This document shows, piece by piece, positions 23,367 to 36,500 of a stretch of 64,000 nucleotides of DNA (positions are counted from its first letter, which is position 1; every line of letters starts with the position of its first letter). The notes under the pieces were generated by a model. That model was given only the letters and a program-made list of their open reading frames with translations, was not told the origin of the DNA and made no database searches. The position numbers and the translations under genes are program-made. Location of the stretch: positions 1 to 64,000 of the forward strand of contig JAJQJQ010000101.1 in NCBI GenBank assembly GCA_028622995.1, in the 5' to 3' direction. This stretch comes from Panagrolaimus kolymaensis (lineage: Eukaryota > Nematoda > Chromadorea > Rhabditida > Panagrolaimidae).

Positions 23367-26300
23367 AAAACGAAGAATTTTAATTTTAACTTGGCAAAAA
23401 AATAAAGTAAAATGAATTTGTCGCGACAATCTTAACACCTCTTATAAACATACATAACCCCATCGACATTTTTTTAAAGTAAAAAAACTATTTTTATTTT
23501 TGTTATCGCATTACAAAAACACGAAAAGCGATCGTGGTATCAAAAAAAAGTAAATACAAATTAGTTTTAAGCTCATACTTTTTTTGGTTTAAGCGTCTAA
23601 GTTTTTTTCTACCGAATTTGAATCAAATCTCTTTTTTTTAGTCGTTTTTTATTTATTTCAAATTTAAAATTAAAAAATCGAGATTTCTACTCAACCAAAT
23701 AAATGACACGAGAATCATTTGTTTCTGTTTATCGAGGCGTAATTTAACATGCCTCCTATTTTCAATTTTTTAAAGAATTTTAGTTTCTCCCGAAAAATAA
23801 AAATAGGGAAGCTATTTTTCTTATTTATTTATTTTGTGTTTTTTCCTGTTATTTTCTTGGAATCCTTTTTTTTAGTTGACAGTATTTTTTGTAAGTGTTG
23901 TGGTTATTTTTCTTTCTTGCAAAATCCTTTGAGGGAAGCAGCAATATCTTCTTTCCTTATCTTTTTTCCCTTTTTTATTTATTAACCAAACTATTTTTTG
24001 TTTTTTTCTAATTTTTGCGATTTGTCTTGATTACCTAATTAAACAAAAATAATGGCATGGTCTAGTACCTCTTAGCTAATATTCGCGCGATCAATTGTCA
24101 TTTTGGTCGGCAACGAGCGCACTTGCCCTTTTTTGGCCAATTATGTTATCGGATGCTCTAATCTTCACACGGCAATAAAAACATGGAGGGTGAGTAGATA
24201 GATATTTATAAGCGTCACAAATCCTTTTGCTTTCCCATGCCATCACTCGCTTTAAAAATCATACATAACATTAAAAAAATAAATGAAGATATAGAAATAA
24301 GGTGGTTGTGACCCAAGTGATTACATCGCGTTTCCATAATCATGTCAAGCTTTTTTTTCTCCTGTTAACACAGTGGGAGAATAGTAATAACAGATTGAAA
24401 TGAACGCGTGCCGTAAATCCTTTCTGGAAAAAAATTTTTATCTGGGAAATGAGATAAATCAAAAACTTGTTAATTGGCGATGAAAATACAAAGCTTCTTT
24501 TTTCGAATTTGTGAATTTTCTCTCTTTTTTTTCTTCAAAAGTATGGTAGAGAATCGAGTGATTTTTAATACCTTTTTTTTCAAAAAGTAATCGTGTTTTT
24601 ATTTTTTTATTGTTTATTTATCCTTTTTTTATGGCTCGAAGCTTAGAATTATTTTATATCTTTTTCATTTTTTGTTTCATTTGGAAGTTTATCAAATGTT
24701 TCAAATCACAGAAAAAAAAGAACATAGCAAGTCAGCCATTTGCATATTGTCATTTTTATTAAGTTCCCGAAGGAAAGAAAGGGAGAACATAAAACTGACC
24801 AACCGCTGTTGTTCATTTGTCTTTTTTATATATCTCATTTGTTGCCATTTGTAAAGTTGTAATGACACGCTCGAACAACGACAAGGTTTTGAACGATTTG
24901 TTTTGAATGCATTTTCATTGCTTGCTTGCATTTATTCCCCTTTGGCTGTCGTGAAAATAAAATATCGACGATTGATGGCTTTTTTTGTATTGGCAACTAA
25001 GATCGTCAAAAGTTATAGTTTTTTTTAACAATAAACGATAAAAAAAATAGTGATCGGTCTATCGTGTGACCTGTGTTGAATTAATTTTTTTAGCTGACCT
25101 TTTCTTAACCTTGTTATGACTTTTTTAGTTTTTTTACTGTCTCTGTTTAAATTAGATCGTTGGCTTGAAGAAATTTTTTTGGCTAAATACTGTATTTAAA
25201 ATTTTTAAAGTTGCTCTTTTCTAACATAAAATTTAAATTCCACAAAAACTATACCCATGAGTATTTTAATTATTTCTTTCTTTTTTCTTTTACTTTTTCT
25301 TATTTACCCTTTTTGCAATTCCAATTCCAACAAACAACATATTTTAAAAACAACATCATTTTAAAGTTCGTAAATTATCTCAAAAGACAAAAGAGGCCAC
25401 TTTGTAGTAACTTTTTTTCTTTTTCTTCTTCGATTAGTATCCACTAAGGGCCGCTAATAGCGGCGCCGCTGATGGCAACTATTTGCTGTTTCGTTTTAAA
25501 AAAAAAATTTTTATTGAAATAGCCGACGACGATGACAATAATTATCGCGGTATTGAACAAAAAAAAAGAGGCACAGTTGTTGTTAACTCTTGTCTTGTTT
25601 CGTGTTTTGCGGCATTGTTCAAGTGGATGTTTTACAAGACAAGGATTAAATTTGTGTCCTTCTTCTGACACCTGTGTAATTGTCACTGATATATATTCTT
25701 TTTCCATTCCTTTAAGTTTTTTCGATGATTTCTTTTTAACCGGTCATTCATTTGTGGTTGAAGCTTTTGATTTGTTGGGATCTAAAGACAAAAAAATGTT
25801 TAACACTTTTTTCAGTTTTTTTGGCAAAAAAATCAAAAAAAAAATAAAACTTTTTTTTGCTTTTTCGAGTGTTGTTTTTAATTAATGTTTTTTCTGTGGC
25901 AAAGAAAAAAAAGAACATCAAATATAGGTGTAACTTCTTAGAACACGAGTAAAAAAATATATAAGAGAGGAAAAGCTGTAAACTTGATGAAAAATAAATA
26001 CTTAACAACAGCAGCCGAAGCTAAAAAAAATAAATTCACTTCAGCTTTTGTGGCGCGGCACCTGTTGACCGAATAAGAACGAACAACAAAAACGTTTACC
26101 TTTAGAAAGCGAACGCGGCAAATAAAACTTTTACCATCTTCTTCACTTTTTTTCTTTCTTAATAAGTAAGAGAGCTTCCGTCGTCTCGACTGCTTCTTGT
26201 ATTCCCACTTAAACGGCTTTGGCGGCTGACTAAGTGATGAACTTTTTTTCTTCAGATAAAGTTTTTTGCTTTTATGATTGTTTCTCATAATTTTTTTGAC

Positions 26301-28025
26301 ATGGCAAAAAAAAGAAAAATAGTAAAAGCTTAAATCTTTTTGCGAAGCTTAAAAAATAAAAGTATTTATTATTAGATAGGGTCAATGAACGATTTGTAGC
26401 GATTAACCCCACACACCAACAACAAAAATAAAATAAAAATGAATTTGCAAAAACTTTTTTTTCCATCATTGAAGTAAGTTAACTACAGTTACTGTAATGG
26501 AAAGATGAAGAGGTGTGAGCTTACTCACTGGCAAAAGTCATAAGTATTTTTTATGCGTGTGAGAATGCTCGAGTTTTGTGTTGAGAAAATCCACAAAATT
26601 TCTTTCAAAAAGTTAAGTTTCTTCGTTGATGCAGCAAAGTATTTTGTTAAGCAATTTGATACTTTGTAATTTTTTTTCTCAACGCCCAAAAGCTGTTCAA
26701 ATTCTTACTGTCACCACCATCACCACAAAGTGCTGAGTTGCTGCTGAGAAATCAACCGTCAGGAGTGTCGTTGTCGTCTCATTTTCTTCTCTCCTCAAAA
26801 AATAAAAAATATAAATGAAATGCATGTGTTATTTTTGTCTTTCATTTTTTGCTTTCCCTCTCCTCTTCTGATTATATTTTTCTTTCATCCTTGTTGTGTT
26901 GTTGTCAAAACATAAAAGCTTTTGCAGCTTACCTAAGAGCACGATAACGAGAACCGTGTCGACCACACTCTTCTCAATTACAGTTTCTTTTTTTCGCGCC
27001 CCTTGGCTTTTTTGTTTTGCGCACAATAAGTCGAATGTCTCGCTTTCCTTCGTCGTCTCATTTCTCAAATTTGAAGAAGTCAAAAACTTAAAAACTGATT
27101 AAAAATAGAGAAAACTAAAGGTCTCTTTTTCTTCTTCTTGTTATTGTTGTTATCGAGTAACAACACTAACTTTCTCATTTTTTAAGAGTGTTAGCTGCTA
27201 CTCTTTTTACCCCTTTTTTGCTTGGTAGAGTTGTTGCATTGCTTGTTTGAACAAATACAATATAATGCGATGTTGGGTGAGTTGTTGCTTCGAACTGTAT
27301 CCATCGCGCTTACTTGCTTGTCCACTTGAATGTTTTAAGCAACAAAAAAAAGTTAGTCAGTCGTCAATGAGAAAGGAGGTGACATTGGTGTCGATTACAA
27401 TTTTAGAAGCAACAGTGAAAAATAAAATTTGATATATAATGAAAAGGACATGTTCGAAAGCAAAAAAACTACAAAGTGAGAAGAAAAAAGTTTTTTTGAG
27501 GTGTAGTACGGTACCTTTAAATAAAACTAAATCTGTTCATTTTTTTGTTGTTGTTGCTCGATTAAGTAAGTTTAGTAGAGGAGATTATTAAAAAGAGAGA
27601 AAGGGAGATGCTATACCGCTAAAACATATGTATTTTTTTTTCTTCGATAGATGAAATGTAATGACCCTGCTTCCCTTTGTAAACATTATTAAAACAAAAA
27701 AGCTTTAAGCCGCCTCCTCTTCTTCCATTTCTATTTTTTTTTCTTCCAAGTGCCAACAGACGCGGCTCTCACAAGCTTAATAATCCTGATCCAATTTTGG
27801 ATCAAAGTCTTCCATCACTCTCGAATATTTTTGGTTAGTAGCTAATCTGGTAACGGAAGTTGGATTGCGGAATCTTGCCTTTTTGCCCTTTTACTTTTCT
27901 CAATTTTTTGTTGGTTCGTTAGTCATTTTTTGGAAGGTATGGAATCAAACAGTTTTTGCGGCGCCTGCCATTGCATCACGTTTGTTGACTATAAACGCCC
28001 GTATTGCGATTATTCAAGTGGCATA

Positions 28026-28148
28026 CCGCTGAGAAGCGGCTTTTTCATACTATTGTAGCAGTAGTATCATATTTATATCTGCTACCTGCTAAGATAGATG
28101 AAGCTCTGAGATATATCAACTTGCATAGGTATGAAACATATGCAAGTT
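28026..28148 (+). other. Cluster of three small hairpins
   Basis: Within 123 bp there are three perfect stems: 5 bp with a GAGA loop (28026-28039), 7 bp with a 17-base loop (28055-28085), and 10 bp with a 10-base loop (28119-28148, AACTTGCATA and its complement). They could be a structured RNA or chance in AT-rich DNA. None has the length of a microRNA precursor. Confidence 0.2.
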
Positions 28149-30529
28149 TAAAAAACTTTAAAGGCAATGTTGGGAATAAGTTTTTAGATAATTTCTTCCC
28201 CCAAATAATGAAAGTTTTGTTTTTGAAAAAAATATATAAAAAATGCTTAATTGACTCTTTTTGCTTTAAACGAAAATAAACGCTTATTTCGCTACAGTCT
28301 TAGCGCACCATGAAAGAGAAAGATATAAAAGAATGCCGATTTAAGCTTCCAGTTATCAGTATTTAAAATCCGATTGAAGCTCTATCTCTTATCACTCATT
28401 TGCTGAACTATGCTGTTTAAGTCATAAAGGAAGAAAAAAGGCTTTAAAGCGGTTCTTTTGTGGCAAAAGGAAGTTAATCCACGCGGCTTCCTTTTCACAA
28501 CCAAAAAAATATAGAAAGAAAAAAAATTCATCAGCATTCATGACAGTTAATCTTTTATACAAACAATCACACAAATACTTACTGACTGCGTGTGCAAAAA
28601 CAGAGATAGATAGTTGTTCTGTAAATGAGCTGTGGAAAATAAAAAATAATATAGAGATGAGAGAATAAATTTTTAAGAAGAATAAAACCAAAAGCGAAGC
28701 CGACAACGTTGAAAACACTTTTTCCTTAAAATATGGGAATAGTGTTCTTATCAGAGAACGAGCGTTAAAAAAAGTGAAATAAATTTGTGTGAAATCAACT
28801 GATGAATTTATGTTTATATTAACACTGAAGCATTTTCTTTTTTTTCTTCCTCTTCTTTTTATGGGTACGGTAGAAGGTGTTTAGAAATATTAAAAAAATA
28901 ATTTTTTTCCAACTATGCCTTTTTTATTTAGCCACATTTCCATTCGATAAAACCTTTTGCCTTATGGTTCGGCGTTTTTTGGGGAAAAAATATGCGATGA
29001 AAAAATTTACGACATTTTAGAGACTCTCTTTTGCGATGGACATTAACATTTTTTGTTTTGTAATAAAACCACTTATTATATTATTTCCGTAAAAAAAATT
29101 ATTTTTCTAAAAAATATGTTTTTGGATTTTTTTATTTTATTTTTTTTATAAGTTCTCTTTCTTTTTATTCTCTCTACAGTAACACATTGAACTTTTTACC
29201 AAAATGTGTCGTCGTCTATTTGCTTTGTCACATAAAAAAGAACTCTAAATTTTCTAATTTCTAATATATTTTTGCTTCAAAATTTAAGCTTTTTGTTTTA
29301 AAAGCAACAGCAAAGCTTTTTAGAAATAAATCAACAACATACATGATTTTTGTGTTTGTACTAGTGATGCTTCTCAATTTCAATTTATTTTTTTATGTTT
29401 GTATTTTTGTGGTGTACAACAACAACACACGTAACTATCTATTCTTCTTAACACTTCAAAGGAAAGAAAAAGAAATGGTAGAAGGAGAACATTAAAAAAA
29501 AAACCGCGAGCATCGAGAGAAAACCGACACGGGAATGCGTTGCATCTCGCGCCTCCCTTGAGAAGCACTCCCACTTATTTTTTTCACATCTCTCTCTATG
29601 AAAATAAAAATATACGCTCCGCCTATTTTTTTTCACAGCCAAAAAGGAGCACAACTAAAGCGCGTTCAGCCAATAAGAGCTTTGACGCTCTCATTTGTGT
29701 GAATATCATACCCTAACTCCTCCCATCTTCCCTCTTTCTTTCTCTCATCTCATTTTCTCCTTTTTTGTGGCATTGCAAATGTAGTTGAGTTTGAGCGCAA
29801 TCCCTCTTTCTTTCTTTATTGAAAACCGCTATAATCAGTAGCAACTCAATTTCTTTTTTATACAGTGTCAAAAAATTCCTTCTCCCTCTTTATTTTTTTG
29901 CCACCTTTAAATTTTTATTTTGACACTCTATTTTTTTGGTTTCGATAAAGATAAATTCGTGTTTTTCTTTGTTTTTTTGTGTTTTGTCGAGTTTCGTTTT
30001 GGGCATGCTTTTTTAGAGCCGATAAAGTTTTCATTCTCTTTATTTAAATTTTCTTATTTTATTTTAGATTCCCATCATTAATTTTTACATAAACCAAAAT
30101 TATATTTTATTAATTATTTCTTAATAAAAAAGTCGCCTCATATTTATTGGCCGCTCTTTTTTGATTTTACACCGGCGATCATCAAAGAAGCCGTTTATAT
30201 TTTTATTTTTAAACTTCGATTTAAATTAATAAGTCCAGGCAGGACACGAAAAAGCCGCCAAAATTCTCGCCATTTCAACAATTGATAGTAAGCCGACGCT
30301 GGCGGCAAAAGAAAAACGCTCGCCGGCGTCTACATCATCCACTTCGTCGGCAGTTTCATCAACAACTTCGCCACATTCACCAAGAATAGTTGTGGACGAC
30401 GACGAAACCGAAAATAATAATTCTGGTGGAGTTGAAGAAGTTAGTGAAAAACATAATAATAATTCCAAAAACGAGGAACCACATCATCTTCCAACTACCA
30501 GTGCCACAACCAATAACCACAATAATAAC

Positions 30530-33500
30530 ATGGCTTCGGTTGCAACTTTAGCTGCTGCAGTAAATGGATTGCCACCAGATTTTAATATGGCTGCTGCGGC
30601 ATTTGCTGCTGCATTTAGTCAAAATCCAAATTTAGCTTCCATGTCACCCAATTCTGCTGCAGCTGCAGCAGCAACTTTATCATTGGGAAATTTTTTTCAA
30701 CGACCTGAATTTAATCCAATGTTACATCCTCATCATCCATTCGCCCATCATCAGCATCATCCTGCTTTAGGCCCATATCAAATGCATTCAAATCATTTTA
30801 TGGGTAATGTTCCATATGAAATCGCATCATTCTTAGCTCAAAATGGTCACTCCCAACAACTTAATCTTCCATTTAAATTAGAAGATGATGGAGTTGTTGA
30901 TAAACCTGAAGCTGAATTAGATGAAAAGCATTTATGGGATCAATTTAGTGAATGCGTAAATGAGATGATTATAACAAAAAGTGGAAGGTAAGTATATTTA
31001 GCACATACATCTCTCTTTTTTTATTTGCTTTAAATCTTAGAAAAAAAGTGAGAGAAGAAAAAGTTAGGTAAAAAAACTGTTAAAATTCTCACCTCTCTTC
31101 AATTGATTTTGTTACATTGCACCTTAGTTTTTTTTAACGTTGTTGTTGCAACGTGTTATTGGTAGTAGTAGTTAGTGTCTCTTCTTCATGTCTTCTTGTC
31201 TTGTCGTCTTGTTATTTTTATGAGCAATGTCAATTTTATTTTATTTTCTGCTGTTTAGTTTTGGTTGTTGTTTTAAATGAGGAGAAAAACAACCACCACC
31301 AAAGACACTATATTTTTTTTCTTCCGTTTATTTTTTTCGGTGATGTTTTTCAAAAGATGTTGTTTGCCCTCTAGAAATGCTTCTTCCAACCAAAAAAAAA
31401 TGCGTTTGAGCTCACACTTTTTTTTGTGGTGTTGTAACGTCGACACCCATCATCGCAATTTCTAATCTCATAAGCTTGGCGCATTTTTTCAACTTTCTTC
31501 TAACTTACCCTAACAAAAAACGTTTAACAAAAGGAAGGAGTCAGTGTCATCGCCTTAATATCAAATTCAGCAGCATTAACCCCCGAAAGAAGCGTAGACG
31601 CCTAAGTATTCTGTAACAAACGAAACAAAAAAAATGAGAACCAACTTTTTTTTGTAAAATAAAAAAGAGCTGATTCGGTTTTTTTTCTTCCATTTTTCTT
31701 TATTTCAAATTAGGAACGTCTAATCACAGAGACTTAATTAACCACGCAAAAAATCAAAAGTATGCAATTGTTTTTTATTTTATTTTTTCCATTCCTTTTA
31801 AAATAGACATTAAAAAGTTAACGAAAACTACTAAATAGCACCAGCAAAATAAGATAGGCAAGAAAAAATAAAAATAAAAAATGCATCTAAAAAGTTTTTG
31901 CGGTCAAAAGCAAAAAAGTAAAAAACGACGACGACAAATCATCAGAATTATATGAGAGCATTGATTTTTTGTGATATGCCTATTTTGGTTTTATTTGGCG
32001 GTGTTAACGACCGTTGCGAAAAAAAAGACTAATAAAAAAAAATGTGACGTTCTTGAGAATCTCGATGGCGGCGTTTATTTATTACTCTTTTTTTTCCCCT
32101 GTGGCGTTAGAAGTTTTGGCGGCCACCCACCTTTCGATTTTTTTTTTCTGATTCTGCTGCTGGCTGCAAAAAAGAAATGAAGAAAAATCAAACACCTTAA
32201 TTGGCGTGAAAAATCCTTTCTTTCCTCTTTCCCATTCTTTTTGCGCATCTTTTAGCGCCTCTTGAAATATAAAAAATTAGGTGATAAATTTTTGTTATAA
32301 ACTTTAACAGGTTTTTTTGGGAAGGCTAAAGAAAGAGTGTGATAAAAAACACATTTTTTCTTCACCCATGATTTTTTTGCTTCATTATTATAGCATTCAT
32401 TTTTTGGGAGAGAGAGGATACGGTAGCCATATATTGGGAAAAAAGGGAGAAACGCTGTGTTGGTTTTTTTGTATGACACCATTTTCTTTCTTTTCACCAT
32501 GGAAGCGCAAATAAAAAAATAAAATAAAAGCAATTTTGTTGTCGAAATCATTCTTTTTTTGGATTCGTCGATTTATAATTGGCCACCACCGTTTTACATA
32601 GGTGTCTTTTCACTGATTAAATCATTTTCGGCACATGTTGTTTTAAATCCTGAGAACTTTGGAAGGGTGCATTTTCACACTCTCATAATCAATCATTTTC
32701 GAATTAACACATAAGACACACAAAAAATATTTAGAAAATTATCAACTTTTATTTTTTTTCAGAAGGATGTTTCCTGCATTTAAAGTAAAATTCAAAGGAT
32801 TGGATAAAGCATCAAAATATTTAATTGCATTGGATATTATTCCTGTGGATTCAAATCGTTATAAATTTCATAATTCTAAATGGATGATAGCGGGCACCGG
32901 TGATCCAGAAATGCCTAAACCTATTAACGTCCATCCTGAATCTTTAGCAACTGGAGAACATTGGATGTCGAAAGGAGCAAATTTTCATAAAATTAAAGTC
33001 ACCAATAATATTACTGATCGTCACGGCTATGTGAGTCCGTTTCCCAAGGGCCCGGTAGGTGCTACCTCATTATATATTTATTTTATACTGTATTAACAAC
33101 AACCATATTTTGTTTTCCACCATAACAACTTTCAAATTTTCCAAAAACCAAAAGAAAAATAATCGTTCCGTGGCAGAGGCGTTGCACTTAGCTTCTGCAA
33201 ACATTGCTTCTTAATCTGCCACATTTAATACGTTAGAAGAAGAGAAGGCTCACTGACTTTATTCGGCAGAAAAAAAATTTCTCGGCGTTGTCGTCGTTTC
33301 TTTTTCTGTAAACTTCTTCTTTTTTCTCGCTGCTTTCTTCTTTCATTTTTTATTGGGTCTCGTGCCAGGCAACCAGGATTTGAATTGAAATCAATCTGCT
33401 TTTTTTTTTAAACGAAAAATCCCATCTCCGGCGGCAAAAGCATCACTTTGTTTTCTTCTTAACCGGAAAAGTCTTGTTTAACTAACTAAATAGACTTCGA

Positions 33501-36500
33501 GCGAAATTTGGCACTTTTGAAGAGGAGCGCCCTTCTTCTTCTTTACTCATGCTTTTGTCAAACTTCCGGAACTGTTGCATGACAAACATTACAGCTTTCC
33601 TTCCTCTATGTGCTCGCGCTATTGAAACTACCACTTAAGTTTTCTAACGTTAAAAAAATGAGTGATGAAGAGAGAAGAAAATCGAAAAACAATTGCCAGA
33701 AAAAAATATAGAAGTGGAATAATCCTATTTGTACAGTAATTTAATACTATTTATGAAAAATAACATTTAATGCTTGAGAAGAAGAAAAAGTTTACGCCAT
33801 CCCATGTAAATCTATCTACAGAGATGTATGTGCAAGCATTGCAAAAGTAAATGAGTAAAAGCATTCAAATCATAATATGCAAATTTGTTAAAAGTGTTTG
33901 TCGTCGTCTACTGTAATTTTTTTCCAAAAAGCTTCAAACTTCTTTTCTTTCAAAAAAAAAGCAAAGAGATAAAAAATGTGTCAGTTTTTTTAAGCGTTAA
34001 TTGTCCATTGTTTTGCTTTTTTTTTTAAATGAGCTGTTAACTCGACAAATGACATCTAGCCTATCCGTAATTCATTACGCTTTTTTTACTTCTCAAACTT
34101 TTTTTTCTTCTTGCTCGCTTTTCATCATTCTCAACATCATCTCAATGACCGACGACGACACAAAGAAGTAAAAGCATCCTTGTTTAACGCCTAAATGTTG
34201 TTGTCTTTTTTAAAAATATTCTTCTTCTTTTTTCCTGTTGTTCTTAACATCAAAATTATTTTTGAGACAACACTCACTAAAAAAATTTTTTGCTGTTTAA
34301 ACAATGTTAAAAAAAGTGTTGATTTAATTTTTCGACGTGTTTGAGAGCTTCTCGTTGTCGCAAATCCACGTAAAAAACACTAAAAAAAGTATATATCTCT
34401 TTATCCGGAAAGGAAGGATAACAAAAAATTGTTTTTTTTTTTGAGATATTCGCATTGTGAGTCATTTACTTAGTCCAAAAAAAGTGTGTGAGAATTTAGC
34501 CGCCACTACCAACACCGAAAGAGGTGTAAAAAAAGCAACGTTAGTTAGTGGTTGAAAAAAAAAATAGTTGAGAGCATGCGTTTTTATTGGCTGCATAAAA
34601 AAGGGATATGTGTTATGTATATCAAATTCATATAATTTTGAAATGGAAAGTATAGCAAGCAAAAACAGAAAAAACGTGAGAGTGAAAAAATACCATACAA
34701 AAATATTTTTTAATGTACCTTAAAAATTTTAATTGCTATTGGAAGCTTGATTGGGAGCCGTGAAAATTGCAATAAAATTGGCGCCTTACTGATAAGAAAG
34801 AAAGAAACATAGAGGAGCGAAAGATGAAGAAAAAGGAAAAATCTTTTTTCTTTATTCCATGGTGTTACCATTTTCACCACCATCACTAACTACTAGCATG
34901 TATGATTTCATATCGGACATCTGTTGTTTTTTCTTTTCACTTTTTTTGAGTTTTTTTCCAATAATGAAAATTTATTACTTGCATAAGGGTGTAGCAGTAG
35001 CCAAATCAACTCATCGAAAAATGTATGAAAGTCAACGCTTTTTTTAGGAGTGTAAAAAAAGCATGAAAATTTTTGCTGTATGATAACGAAGCAAAAAACC
35101 AGAGCAATGCAGTAAAATCATCATCACCAAAATTTTAAAACAGCTATGATCACATTTTTGTTTTGTTTTTGGAAGTTGTAAAATAAGCCTTTTGAGGGAT
35201 GAACTTTTTCTTTGAGACAAAAATTAGCACTTCATTAATATTGACTTGAGTTTTTTTCTTTGACGGAAGTAAACATTATTAAAAGTTATAAAGGAAAACA
35301 AAAAGAAGGCAAAAAGTTTTCTTTAATGTGAGGCTGTGGCTATGGTTGGAAGCGCTTCAATAAGTTTATAGAATTTTTAAATAGCAAAAAAGTAGATTAG
35401 CAAGTAGCCGATGTGGATGCTCGGTTAATTGCACGCTTGATGCGTCAAATTTGTCGCTGAAGTTGACACAAATAAAAAAAGAAAGAAAGCATTTATTGGC
35501 ACCCAAGCGAATCATCGTGTTTTGAATAATAATTTCTTTTATATTTTTTTGCAACTCCTCAAAAACAATATTTTTTTATTTATTAAAAGTCACACAAACT
35601 TTGCTTTCACAAGATTACGGTAGCTGCTTTAATTGTTTATACATTTTTTCAAAAAAAAAAAATTTTTTTTGGATAAAAAGGTGCTAAAGAAACACCTGTT
35701 GTCATCGCTCAATTTTTTTCTTTTTAAATCGCTTTTCTCTCTTCACAAATCATCTTTTTTAACAGCAACAACAACAGCAACGTGATTGTAAGCGATGCGA
35801 GGAGCGGAATGCAGCGGCGTTAAAAAAAATATGGGAGAAAATGCTTTTGTCTTCATTCATTCCCTTAGGCGATGGATGTTGTTTAGTAGTAAAAATTAAG
35901 GGTGTATCATCATCAGCTTTGCTTTGCTTTGCATCGTCGAAGCAACAAGGAGCCGCGATAGAGTGATTGATTGGAACACGATAAAAATGACATACAATTT
36001 ATATATTTTACAAGATTAAGGAAGAGCAACAAAAAAAGGATGAGAGAGCACCTAACCAAGAGGGGTCAATCTTTGAAAATCAAATAAAAACTCTTTTTTA
36101 CATTTGCTTTATGGTAATTATTTTTTCAGACCATCCTCAATTCCATGCATAAATATCAACCAAGGTTACATATTGTTAGAGTTAAAGATGGCAAATTAAC
36201 TTCATCGTTTACAACATTTATATTTCCACAAACTGAATTTATTGCTGTTACAGCATATCAAAATGAAAGGGTAATAATAATTTTATTGATTTCTTTTTTT
36301 TTCTCCATTTAAAACAATAACCATAATCGACTGCTATTTTCTTTTATTTAAGTCACAAATTATTTTTATTTTTTTTGGCTTTGAATCAAAGGAAATTTGT
36401 TTCATTCATTTAACTAAATTGGCATAAATGCAGTTATTAATTACTGTACCTATCTTTATCCGCTTTTTTTCTTTTCGATTTTTTTATATTATATTCTACT

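Larger units (their letters stand above)
20997..30229. promoter_or_regulatory. Nine-kilobase stretch without a recognisable gene, upstream of tbx-2
   Basis: No splice-linked coding segment or domain is visible on either strand. Frames in this stretch are low-complexity Lys/Phe/Ser strings made by poly-A/poly-T runs. Pyrimidine-rich tracts lie at about 29700-29830. Because a developmental T-box gene follows, and its reading frame opens upstream without an ATG, this may be a long 5' intron, an enhancer field, or both. That is inference. Confidence 0.45.

Noticed and set aside
27939..28058. 39-codon cysteine-containing frame (MESNSFCGACHC start)
   Set aside because: Short, no signal peptide or splice partner; expected by chance in 9 kb of non-coding sequence.
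33031..33096. Extension of the T-box exon beyond TAT at 33030
   Set aside because: It would insert foreign residues into the conserved T-box and then stop; the GTGAGT donor at 33031 restores the family sequence exactly.
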